DNA of 64,000 nucleotides from Roseburia intestinalis L1-82 (GTDB lineage: Bacteria > Bacillota > Clostridia > Lachnospirales > Lachnospiraceae): the NCBI RefSeq assembly GCF_900537995.1, contig NZ_LR027880.1, positions 3,356,001 to 3,420,000 of the forward strand, in the 5' to 3' direction. Shown here piece by piece: positions 17,851 through 25,744 of the stretch. How positions within the stretch are numbered: position 1 is the stretch's first letter; each line of letters opens with the position of its first letter. The translations under genes and the position numbers were made by a program. The notes beneath the pieces were generated by a model. The model had not been told where the DNA came from. It made no database searches and saw only the letters and a list, made by a program, of their open reading frames with translations.

Positions 17851-18774
17851 TCATGATTTATTTTTTGACAGAGAATCTGCGTAGGCGCGCGGTGACATCC
17901 CGACATTGCGCTTAAACACTTTGCTGAAATAATATTCATCCGGGTAGCCGACCTCCTGGCCGATCACCCCGGTATGCATCGTCGTCTGCGCGATCAGACG
18001 CTTGGCATGTTCCATGCGAACTGCCGTCAGATACTGGAAAATGGTCTGTCCTGTCACGCGCTTAAAGATGCGGTTCATGTAATCAAAATTGCCGTCAAAC
18101 TCCTCCTCTAACCGCTCCCCCGAAATGTCTGCCGCATAAGACGCATTCAGCCATTCCTGTATTTTCTGGACTTTATAATAGCTTTCCGGGAACCCGCCTG
18201 CAGTCCTTTCGCGTTCCGCTGTCGCAAAACAGCGCGCGATCTCGATCAACGCCTCCTGTATCCGGCAGGCACAGAGGATCTTATGATTCTCAAACGTGCT
18301 GTAATCCTCCGCGATCGCCTGCTTGATCAGCTCATCAATGTGGATCTGGTCGGTGACTTTTTTGATATGCCAGTATTTCGGCAGCCAGATCTTGCTCTCA
18401 TCATAACTTCCATAAGGCTCACACGGCTCCTTTACCATCGCCTTTCTCCGGCGTTCAAACTGCTGCCTGGCGACTTCCTCTTCTTTTGCATCGACCAGTT
18501 CCATCTCCCCATGCATGAAATGTACATAATAATAATTGCAGGTCGTCGCCTTTGTTCCCTCATGCGTGCGATCCTTATCCAGCAGACAGACATCCCCCGG
18601 CTTTAAGATCAGAGGCTTTCCGTCCTCAAGCAGATGCATCTCCCCGTGCCGGATAAAATATAAGATCTGTTCTCCCGCCCTGCGTTTCCTGTGGACATAA
18701 GGCGGTCTTATCTCTGTCTCATCCACAAAATTTACCTTCGGGAGCATCTGCGCATTTATCCTGTAAAATTCCAT
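17851..18774 (-). CDS. AraC-family regulator with N-terminal cupin
   Basis: 307 residues. The N-terminal half is a cupin-like sugar sensor (IRHGEMHLLEDGKPLILKPGD with a following RTHEG). The C-terminal ~100 residues hold two helix-turn-helix units, FDGNFDYMNRIFKRVTGQT and IGQEVGYPDEYYFSKVFKR, ending in the typical GMSPRAYADS. It starts 10 bp after the GH88 stop and lies just upstream of the GH2 gene. It is likely the local activator of the GH78-GH88-GH2 part of the locus, separate from the LacI-controlled transporter part. Confidence 0.92.
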   Translation of the reverse strand: MEFYRINAQMLPKVNFVDETEIRPPYVHRKRRAGEQILYFIRHGEMHLLEDGKPLILKPGDVCLLDKDRTHEGTKATTCNYYYVHFMHGEMELVDAKEEEVARQQFERRRKAMVKEPCEPYGSYDESKIWLPKYWHIKKVTDQIHIDELIKQAIAEDYSTFENHKILCACRIQEALIEIARCFATAERERTAGGFPESYYKVQKIQEWLNASYAADISGERLEEEFDGNFDYMNRIFKRVTGQTIFQYLTAVRMEHAKRLIAQTTMHTGVIGQEVGYPDEYYFSKVFKRNVGMSPRAYADSLSKNKS

Positions 18775-18784
18775 CTCTTCCCCT

Positions 18785-19972
18785 TTACCAGTAGATCTGC
18801 CAGTCTTTCTGCAGCCTCGTCAGCGCCTCCATGTAAAAATAATCGCCCCAGCTATTGCACTCATCCACACCGCACGTATTGCAGGTATTATACGGCGAAC
18901 GGTTCGAATATGTGCTGTGCAGTACGATCCCGTTGGATTTTTCAAAATCTTTTACCGCATAGTTCCGGTATACAGAACCAATAAATTTTTCCGCAAGATC
19001 CCGGTAAAATGCCGCCTCCTCATCATATAAGTATTTTGCCATCTCAAGCATTCCGCACGCTGCAATGGAGGCGGAGGAAGAATCCCTCGGCTGTGCATCA
19101 CCATCCGAAAACTCCAGATCCCAGTACGGTACGAGATCTTTCGGCAGATGCTCTATATAATATTTACTGACACCACGGAAAATATATTTGTATTCCTCTC
19201 TTTTTGTATAGCGGTATGCGAGTGCCGTTCCGTAAATTCCCCACGCCTGGCCTCTCGCCCAGGCAGAACCGTCCCGGTAGCCCTGACAGGTTGCCCCGTG
19301 ATCCGGATTTCCAGTTACCGGATCAAAGAAAAATGTATGCCAGGTCGAAAAGTCCGGGCGGATCACATTTTCAAGTGTGGTATGTACATGCCGGTCAGCG
19401 ATCTGACGGTAACTCTCATCTCCCGTTTCCTGTGACGCCCAGTAAAGCAGCGGTACGTTGAGCAGACAGTCTATGATCAGCCTGTAATTTTCCGGCTCTC
19501 CCATAGCGCCCCACGCCTGGATAAATTCTCCCTTTTCCTGAAAACGGCTCTTTAACTGGTCTGCCGCAAGGAGCGCCGCTCTTTTTCCCGTCCCGGAACC
19601 GGTCAGCTTATAACCTGCGACACAGGATGGTGTATACAAAAATCCCATATCATGATGATCCACACAGATCTTCTGCTCGATCCGGTGCAGGAAATCCTGC
19701 ATCTGGATCTCTGCCGCCTTTAACAGAACGTCCCCCCCGCCATATTCATAGGCAAGCCAGATCTCCCCCGTCCAGAATCCCGTCGTCCACTCCACGTTGT
19801 CGATTGGACGGTAAAATCCATTTTCACTGTATGCATTCTGAAATTTTGTCGTAAATTCCGGCAGAACACGCTTTACCTGCATGCAGGCAGATGCCAGCGC
19901 ATCCTCGCGCTCCTCTTTTGTAATCGGCATAACGCCTTTTAAATTATTCTTTGTCTTCTCTGATAACTGCAT
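18785..19972 (-). CDS. GH88 unsaturated glucuronyl hydrolase
   Basis: 395 residues from the ATG at 19972 (MQLSEKTKNN), which has GGGGGAAG upstream; the frame is open to 19999. The (alpha/alpha)6 barrel shows VEWTTGFWTGEIWLAYE, then Asp108 in DHHDMGFLY and Asp168 in IIDCLLN. Their spacing of 60 is close to that of Asp88 and Asp149 in Bacillus UGL. The enzyme hydrates and removes 4,5-unsaturated glucuronate left by polysaccharide lyases. Its start overlaps the end of the GH78 gene by 29 bp. It is cytoplasmic. Its presence implies that lyase products, made elsewhere, are imported. Confidence 0.9.
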   Translation of the reverse strand: MQLSEKTKNNLKGVMPITKEEREDALASACMQVKRVLPEFTTKFQNAYSENGFYRPIDNVEWTTGFWTGEIWLAYEYGGGDVLLKAAEIQMQDFLHRIEQKICVDHHDMGFLYTPSCVAGYKLTGSGTGKRAALLAADQLKSRFQEKGEFIQAWGAMGEPENYRLIIDCLLNVPLLYWASQETGDESYRQIADRHVHTTLENVIRPDFSTWHTFFFDPVTGNPDHGATCQGYRDGSAWARGQAWGIYGTALAYRYTKREEYKYIFRGVSKYYIEHLPKDLVPYWDLEFSDGDAQPRDSSSASIAACGMLEMAKYLYDEEAAFYRDLAEKFIGSVYRNYAVKDFEKSNGIVLHSTYSNRSPYNTCNTCGVDECNSWGDYFYMEALTRLQKDWQIYW

Positions 19973-22256
19973 ATTCTTCCCCCATTTTCTTTTCAACAAT
20001 GATTTTTTTCCCTTTCACCGGTACACAGAGCCGAAACTCCCTGATTTTCTCCGGGATGTGCGGTGTCCAGTAATATCCATCCTTCTCTGCCGCATCGATA
20101 TGTACCCCCGCGATCTCCTCGATCAAAATCGGGACCGGTGCAGATGCCCAGGGGTGGCACAGGCTGGTATTCCATTTCTGGTCTTTCCCCCATGCCTCAA
20201 AACAGGTCGTTGCACCCTCGCGCAGCATGTTGACCCATCCGTGTTCCCCCTCATTGACCAGCAGCTCATACACCGTATCGTACTGTCCGCGTTCTGCGAA
20301 CACACGCAGTACAAAATAACTCAGCATCACGCCGCAGGAAAATCCCTTCTGTTCCATAAATGTCAGTATTTTCTGTTCATCCGCTTTGGGAAGTAAATGA
20401 AAGTACATCGCATAAACATTCGAATGCAGTGACGCGTGGCTGCTCGTCTCGCTGTCCGCTAAAAGTCCTGTCTTTTCCCGGTAAAAAGCGTTCCGGTATG
20501 CTTTTTTAATTTCTTTCGTCTGATACGGCATTTCCCTTCCACAGATCTCTGCCAGCGTATTCTGTGTCTCCATCGCCCCGATGTAGAGTGCATTGATCAC
20601 ATTATGGCAGCCCAGCGCCACCACAGGTCTCGTCAGTGGAAAATCATATCCATCCCGCAGATTTTCCGGCCAGTCCACAAGATTCCATTTGTCAGCGACC
20701 TGCTCTAACAGACCGTCCTCCCTCGCATACTGCGAAAAATGTTTTAAAATCCCATCTGCGATTCCATAATAACGGTCCACCGTCTCTTTCTCCCCGGTAA
20801 AACGATAATACAGCAAAAGGAGCTGCGAATACAACAGTGAAAAATCTGCAATCTCCTGCATCAGGCCGCCCGGCGCAACCGCAAGCAGTCCCGGACAGAC
20901 CCTCGCTGTCTGTGCAAACTGATCGATGCATTTTAACAGCATATCCGTCTTTCCGGTCAAAAGTACCTGCGCGTGCGCCGTCACGACCGCATCCCCTAAG
21001 TACTGACCTTTTTCCCTCGTCGGGCAGTCCACATAATTCTCCTGTGTTCCAAGACGCACTGCATTTTTGCAGATTTGAAAAATATTTTCTAATGTTTTCT
21101 CCTCTGTCTTTAACTCACAAAGTGATTCATCCATCGGATAATGCCTTACCAGAAAACGGATATCCGACAGTTTAACGCCCCCGTCCGGCACGATCTTAAC
21201 ATACCGGAATCCCTTGTAATCATACGGATCAAACTCACATCTGCCATCCGCCAGCGTCCAGATTTCTCTGTAACAGCAGTTGCACCGCATGTCATAGCGC
21301 ACACTGCCCGTTTCATCCAGTTCCTCCCCGTAAAACAACTTCACCTGATCGCCGTCTTTCCCCTCCGCGGTGAGCAGGATCATGCCTGTGATCTCCTCGC
21401 CCGCATCCAGAAGCATCGAACCATCGGGATCTTGTCTTATCACGGACGGTGTGATCTGATGTATGTGACCGTTATGATCTGCACACTTGTGCTCTAGCTT
21501 TGCCGGTTCCAATGGCTGTACGGCATCAGAGTGCAGCTTTGTCGGTTCTAGTGGATGCTCATTACCAGCGTGCAGCTTTATAGTCCCCAACTGATATTCC
21601 ATGTAAGAGAGCATCTCCGTCGGCTGCTTCGTCAGCGTGTAATCTGCCCACACCGCCGGAACGGGTTTCTCCCAGCCGTCCGCATCAAACCCGGTATTTT
21701 TCCACCCATACGGGTATTTCCGGCTGTCAAAATTTTCTAAAAACTGTGTCTCGTATCCGACTGTCTCTCCCTCATAACAGTCCGTTTTCAAAAAGCAAAA
21801 AGAAACCGGTATCTCCTTTCCCTTTTCATCCCACAGCTCCGCCGCAAAGGCAAAACGCAGATCCCCGCTGTTCCACACACGGTTCACAAGTCCCTGATAA
21901 TACAGATGGAGTGCCAACACATGCTCCCCGGCAGCAAGTGTCCCCAGTTCCAAAACATTGTAATAATACTTCGTATGATATGCCGCGGCAGGTCCTTCCC
22001 CCATAAACGCTCCATCCAGATATGCCTTATAATGGTCATCGGCTGTGATCTTACAGAAAATCTTCTGTGCACGCTCTAAAGTAAAATACCCGCGCACAAA
22101 CACATGGACATTCTGAAATTCTGCCGTTTTCCTGCCTTCAACAGACGGCTGTACCTGTTCCTTATGAAACAGATTAAGAGGCACAGCATCAGCAAACTCC
22201 GGTATGGTGAGCCATCTGGCATCCCATGACTCATTTTTCTTAACTTCCTCTCCCAT
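19944..22256 (-). CDS. GH78 alpha-L-rhamnosidase-like enzyme
   Basis: 770 residues from the ATG at 22256, preceded by GGGGG; an ATG at 22268 is an alternative. N-terminal beta-domains precede an (alpha/alpha)6 barrel. The motif DCPTREKGQYLGD places Asp410, Glu415 and Asp422 with the same D-x4-E-x6-D spacing as the catalytic residues known in Bacillus GL1 RhaB. FEAWGKDQKWNTSLCHPW holds the likely fourth acidic residue. It has no signal peptide. Near residues 225-250 a 13-residue unit is repeated (see 21494-21579). It is the first gene of the GH78-GH88-AraC-GH2-MATE series. Substrate is inferred as terminal alpha-rhamnose. Confidence 0.85.
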   Translation of the reverse strand: MGEEVKKNESWDARWLTIPEFADAVPLNLFHKEQVQPSVEGRKTAEFQNVHVFVRGYFTLERAQKIFCKITADDHYKAYLDGAFMGEGPAAAYHTKYYYNVLELGTLAAGEHVLALHLYYQGLVNRVWNSGDLRFAFAAELWDEKGKEIPVSFCFLKTDCYEGETVGYETQFLENFDSRKYPYGWKNTGFDADGWEKPVPAVWADYTLTKQPTEMLSYMEYQLGTIKLHAGNEHPLEPTKLHSDAVQPLEPAKLEHKCADHNGHIHQITPSVIRQDPDGSMLLDAGEEITGMILLTAEGKDGDQVKLFYGEELDETGSVRYDMRCNCCYREIWTLADGRCEFDPYDYKGFRYVKIVPDGGVKLSDIRFLVRHYPMDESLCELKTEEKTLENIFQICKNAVRLGTQENYVDCPTREKGQYLGDAVVTAHAQVLLTGKTDMLLKCIDQFAQTARVCPGLLAVAPGGLMQEIADFSLLYSQLLLLYYRFTGEKETVDRYYGIADGILKHFSQYAREDGLLEQVADKWNLVDWPENLRDGYDFPLTRPVVALGCHNVINALYIGAMETQNTLAEICGREMPYQTKEIKKAYRNAFYREKTGLLADSETSSHASLHSNVYAMYFHLLPKADEQKILTFMEQKGFSCGVMLSYFVLRVFAERGQYDTVYELLVNEGEHGWVNMLREGATTCFEAWGKDQKWNTSLCHPWASAPVPILIEEIAGVHIDAAEKDGYYWTPHIPEKIREFRLCVPVKGKKIIVEKKMGEEYAVIREDKE
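21494..21579 (-). repeat. In-frame 39-bp tandem repeat inside the GH78 gene
   Basis: Two 39-bp units (21541-21579 and 21502-21540) and the start of a third (21494-21501). They encode KLHAGNEHPLEPT and KLHSDAVQPLEPA, then KLEHK. The unit is a multiple of three, so copy changes keep the frame. It falls in a linker between beta-domains. Confidence 0.8.
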
Positions 22257-22291
22257 ATTTTCCCCCATAATATATTTTCCAATAAGTAAGC

Positions 22292-22318
22292 AAAAACAGG
22301 GCGCCATGCGACGCCCTG
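22292..22318 (-). terminator. Intrinsic terminator of aspS
   Basis: On the minus strand CAGGGCG (22312-22318) pairs with CGCCCTG (22297-22303), followed by TTTTT. It lies 12 bp after the aspS stop. Only about 35-40 bp separate it from the GH78 start. Confidence 0.8.
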
Positions 22319-22330
22319 CCAGATTTTTAC

Positions 22331-24124
22331 TTATTCTTCTGACACTTCTTCAACTTCAAGTCCCAGTTCTTCCAACTGTTTTTTATCCACGATACCAGGT
22401 GCCTGTGTCATCAGACAGGATGCATCTTTTACTTTCGGGAATGCAATGACATCACGGATAGAATCTGCGTGTACCATGTGCATGACCAGACGGTCAAGTC
22501 CGTAAGCCAGTCCTGCGTGTGGCGGAACACCATACTTAAATGCATCTAACAGGAATCCGAACTGCTCATGTGCACGTTCCTTGGTGAATCCAAGCACTTC
22601 AAACATCTTCTCCTGAATATCATCCTGATGGATACGCACGGAACCACCGCCAAGCTCTGTACCGTTTAATACGATATCGTATGCTTTTGCACGCACACTG
22701 CCCGGATCAGAATCGATCTTGTCCCAGTCCTCTTCCATCGGCATGGTAAACGGATGGTGCATTGCCATAAAACGGTTTTCCTCGTCAGACCACTCTAACA
22801 GCGGGAACTCTGTTACCCATAAAAAGTTGTACTGGTTTGGATCAAGCAGATCTAATTCTTTCGCAAGTTCAAGACGAAGCGCTCCAAGCACGTTCCATAC
22901 AATCTTATTTTTGTCTGCTGCAAATAATAATAAGTCTCCCGGCTCTCCCTGCATTGCAGAAACAAGTGCCTTTAACTCATCCTCTGTCATGAATTTTGCA
23001 AAGGAGGATTTGTAAGTGCCATCTTCATTCACTGCAAGGTAAGCAAGTCCTTTTGCACCGTAGCCTTTTGCAAATTCCACCAGTTTGTCGATCTTTTTAC
23101 GCGGCATGCCGGCCTGTCCTTTTGCGTTGATACCACGGACGGAACCACCATTTTCGAGTGCTCCTGTGAATACGGAGAATCCGCAGCCCTCTACAACTTT
23201 GGATACGTCACAGAGTTCCATGCCAAAACGTGTATCCGGCTTATCGGAACCGAAACGGTCCATTGCTTCCTGCCATGGCATTCTCGGTAGCGGCAGTGTC
23301 ACATCCACACCGATTGCTTCCTTGAAAATATATTTGAGCAGTCTCTCGTTGACATCTAATACATCTTCCACATCCACAAATGCAAGCTCCATATCTGCCT
23401 GTGTAAATTCCGGCTGACGGTCTGCACGAAGATCCTCATCACGGAAACATCTTGCGATCTGAAAATAACGGTCGTAACCGGAACACATTAAAAGCTGTTT
23501 GTAAAGCTGCGGTGACTGCGGCAGTGCATAAAAATGTCCCGGATGGACACGGCTCGGTACCAGGTAATCCCTTGCACCTTCCGGTGTTGACTTACATAAC
23601 ATCGGAGTCTCAATCTCAAGGAATCCCTCTTTTGCCATAAAGTCACGCATCAGATATGCAACTTTGCTGCGGAGCATCAGGTTCTTCTGGATATCCGGTC
23701 TGCGCAGGTCTAAATAACGGTATTTTAAACGGACTTCGTCTTTCGTCTGGCTGTTCTCCTCGATCTGGAATGGAGGTGTCTCTGCCTCGGATAAGATGCG
23801 GATATCGGTTGCGATCACTTCGATATCACCAGTCTTTAAAGACTCATTCACTGCTGCGGAACGTTTTTCAACTTTTCCGGTTACCGCGATCACATACTCA
23901 CTTCTTAAACGCTCTGCCTTCTCATATCCCTCTTTGCCGACGCTCTCTTCGTTAAATACGAGCTGTAAGATACCCGAACGGTCTCTTAAGTCGATAAAGA
24001 TCAGACTTCCTAAATTTCTTCTCTTCTGTACCCATCCCATGACGGTTACGGTCTCACCGATATTCTGATTTGAAACCTCGGTACATCTATGGCTTCTGTG
24101 TAAGCCTTTCATTGATTCTGCCAT
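22331..24124 (-). CDS. aspS: Aspartyl-tRNA synthetase
   Basis: 597 residues, normal for bacterial AspRS. The N-terminal OB fold (TVTVMGWVQKRRNLGSLIFI) binds the anticodon. Class II motif 2 is in RYFQIARCFRDEDLRADRQPE-type sequence and motif 3 in GLAYGLDRLVM. An inserted GAD-type domain is present between motifs 2 and 3, as in bacterial enzymes. It charges tRNA-Asp, acting in the cytoplasm. It lies 76 bp downstream of hisS, probably in one operon. GAGG precedes the ATG at 24124. Confidence 0.97.
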   Translation of the reverse strand: MAESMKGLHRSHRCTEVSNQNIGETVTVMGWVQKRRNLGSLIFIDLRDRSGILQLVFNEESVGKEGYEKAERLRSEYVIAVTGKVEKRSAAVNESLKTGDIEVIATDIRILSEAETPPFQIEENSQTKDEVRLKYRYLDLRRPDIQKNLMLRSKVAYLMRDFMAKEGFLEIETPMLCKSTPEGARDYLVPSRVHPGHFYALPQSPQLYKQLLMCSGYDRYFQIARCFRDEDLRADRQPEFTQADMELAFVDVEDVLDVNERLLKYIFKEAIGVDVTLPLPRMPWQEAMDRFGSDKPDTRFGMELCDVSKVVEGCGFSVFTGALENGGSVRGINAKGQAGMPRKKIDKLVEFAKGYGAKGLAYLAVNEDGTYKSSFAKFMTEDELKALVSAMQGEPGDLLLFAADKNKIVWNVLGALRLELAKELDLLDPNQYNFLWVTEFPLLEWSDEENRFMAMHHPFTMPMEEDWDKIDSDPGSVRAKAYDIVLNGTELGGGSVRIHQDDIQEKMFEVLGFTKERAHEQFGFLLDAFKYGVPPHAGLAYGLDRLVMHMVHADSIRDVIAFPKVKDASCLMTQAPGIVDKKQLEELGLEVEEVSEE

Positions 24125-24144
24125 TACTGCAAACCTCTTTCCTT

Positions 24145-24171
24145 TTACTTATTAAAAAATTCTACAATCTC
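24145..24171 (-). other. Vestige of a second hisS 3' end
   Basis: In the hisS-aspS gap, minus-strand codons read EIVEFFNK followed by TAA. hisS itself ends EIIEFFNK and TAA. The 8-residue match with stop suggests the remains of a small tandem duplication of the hisS tail. It is not a gene. Confidence 0.5.
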
Positions 24172-24200
24172 GAAGAGATTATTCACTCTGTCATTAAACT

Positions 24201-25451
24201 TTATTTATTGAAAAACTCAATGATCTCTTTGTATCCCTCGGCGTCTAATTTTTCCTTCTGGAATTTTTTATTCTTGTTCATGCGGACAACCAGCACCTGT
24301 TTGCCTGCCGCACGTTCTTCCTGTGCCTTTCCGATGATCTCGCCGAGTTTTTCTGCAGGGCATCCCTTTTCAATCAGGTATGCAACTTTCGGACGCTGTG
24401 TCGGAACCGTAAATCCGCTCTCCATCAGAAGAAGGATGATACGCTCAAAACCGATGGAAAATCCACATGCCGGCACATCCTGTCCGGTAAATTTGCCAAC
24501 CATCTTATCATAACGTCCACCGCCGCCACAGGCTGCGCCAAGCTCCGGCATGGAGATCTCAAAAATGGTTCCGGTATAGTAGCTCATACCACGAACCAAA
24601 GTCGGGTCAAATACCATTTTAAAGGAAGCCGCCTTTGCACCCTCCACGGTATCGATGATCTCTAAAAGATTACGCTCCACCTCAGGATCTAAATATCCCT
24701 CCAAAGTCTTTGCAAGATATTTGATGCCGTTTTCTGCTTCCTCAACACCTTTAAAAAGTGTAAGATATTTCTCGATCGACTCTTTTGCATAGCCCTCTTT
24801 TTCGAGTTCCTCTGCCACACCGTCAAGTCCAATCTTGTCCATCTTATCTAAGATGATAAATACAGTATCGAAATCTTCCTCTGCAAATCCACTGTATGCT
24901 GCCATCGCCTTTAAGATCCGGCGCTCATTGATGCGGATCTCGAAATTCTTAAATCCGAGTTTTCCGATTGTTGTAGTTGTTGCTAAGATCAGCTCAATCT
25001 CTGCAAGGTTCGTCGGCTCTCCGATAATATCGATGTCACACTGCATAAACTGACGATAACGTCCACGCTGTGGGCGGTCAGCTCTCCAGACATTTCCCAT
25101 CTGAATCGCCTTAAACGGAGATGGAAGATCATTTGCATTATTTGAATAAAAACGAACTAACGGAACAGTCAGATCATAACGCATACCAAAATCAACTAAA
25201 TCCGCTTCTTCTTTTGCTTCAGCGACTTTCAGCTTTTCACCGCGCTTCATTACCTTAAAAATCAGTTTTTCATTTTCTCCACCCTGTTTATTGCTCAGGT
25301 TTGCAATATTTTCCATACAAGGTGTCTCGATCGGCGTAAATCCGAAACTGCGGTAAGTCTCTTTGATGACTTGCTGCACATAATCCCGGATCTGCATCTC
25401 CTCCGGTAAAATATCTTTCATGCCGTTGACCGGCTTTTTACTTAATGCCAT
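24201..25451 (-). CDS. hisS: Histidyl-tRNA synthetase
   Basis: 416 residues. Class II motifs: motif 2 around RADRPQRGRYRQFMQCDIDI, the HisRS signature LVRGMSYYTGTIFEI, and GGGGRYDKMVG. The C-terminal anticodon-binding domain ends EIIEFFNK. It attaches His to tRNA-His. GGAGG lies upstream of the ATG. In many Clostridia hisS directly follows hemZ; here more than 11 kb of accessory DNA separates them. No T-box leader was recognised in the short region upstream. Confidence 0.97.
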   Translation of the reverse strand: MALSKKPVNGMKDILPEEMQIRDYVQQVIKETYRSFGFTPIETPCMENIANLSNKQGGENEKLIFKVMKRGEKLKVAEAKEEADLVDFGMRYDLTVPLVRFYSNNANDLPSPFKAIQMGNVWRADRPQRGRYRQFMQCDIDIIGEPTNLAEIELILATTTTIGKLGFKNFEIRINERRILKAMAAYSGFAEEDFDTVFIILDKMDKIGLDGVAEELEKEGYAKESIEKYLTLFKGVEEAENGIKYLAKTLEGYLDPEVERNLLEIIDTVEGAKAASFKMVFDPTLVRGMSYYTGTIFEISMPELGAACGGGGRYDKMVGKFTGQDVPACGFSIGFERIILLLMESGFTVPTQRPKVAYLIEKGCPAEKLGEIIGKAQEERAAGKQVLVVRMNKNKKFQKEKLDAEGYKEIIEFFNK

Positions 25452-25489
25452 GAAATTTCCTCCATCTTCTGTCTGAATATCCTTTGCCT

Positions 25490-25518
25490 ATTATACGTTT
25501 CACAGTTGTATACGTCAA
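25490..25518 (-). promoter_or_regulatory. hisS promoter
   Basis: On the minus strand, -35 TTGACG (25513-25518), a 17-bp spacer and a perfect -10 TATAAT (25490-25495), 39 bp upstream of the hisS ATG. It lies wholly inside the 121-bp duplicated segment. Confidence 0.85.
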
Positions 25519-25610
25519 GAACTGTCCTGTGTACAGTACAAAAAAACTTATTTTTATGTTACTTCAATGTCATTTCGTTAAGTTACAGGGTTAGCCCCTA
25601 ACTGGTGGTC
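25490..25610 (+). repeat. 121-bp direct repeat, copy 1 (target duplication of the IS1634-like element)
   Basis: Identical to 27571-27691. The two copies abut the two ends of the transposase-bearing segment. IS1634-type elements are known for unusually long target duplications, which explains the length. The copy carries the hisS promoter. Confidence 0.9.
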
Positions 25611-25744
25611 GGGAGTTTGACACATTGAAATCCAAAAAAGTACCACAAAGCCTTGAAATAGGCTTATTTTTTTGTCAAATTTTTATTTTTATTATATAGT
25701 AATATTTGGTGATATGTGGTATAATAGTGACAGAGGTGATTATT

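Noticed and set aside
21494..21579. Possible CRISPR-like repeat
   Set aside because: The 39-bp units are directly adjacent, in frame and inside a coding gene, with no spacers.
25452..25610. T-box or other riboswitch upstream of hisS
   Set aside because: The promoter lies only 39 bp before the ATG, leaving no space for a leader structure.
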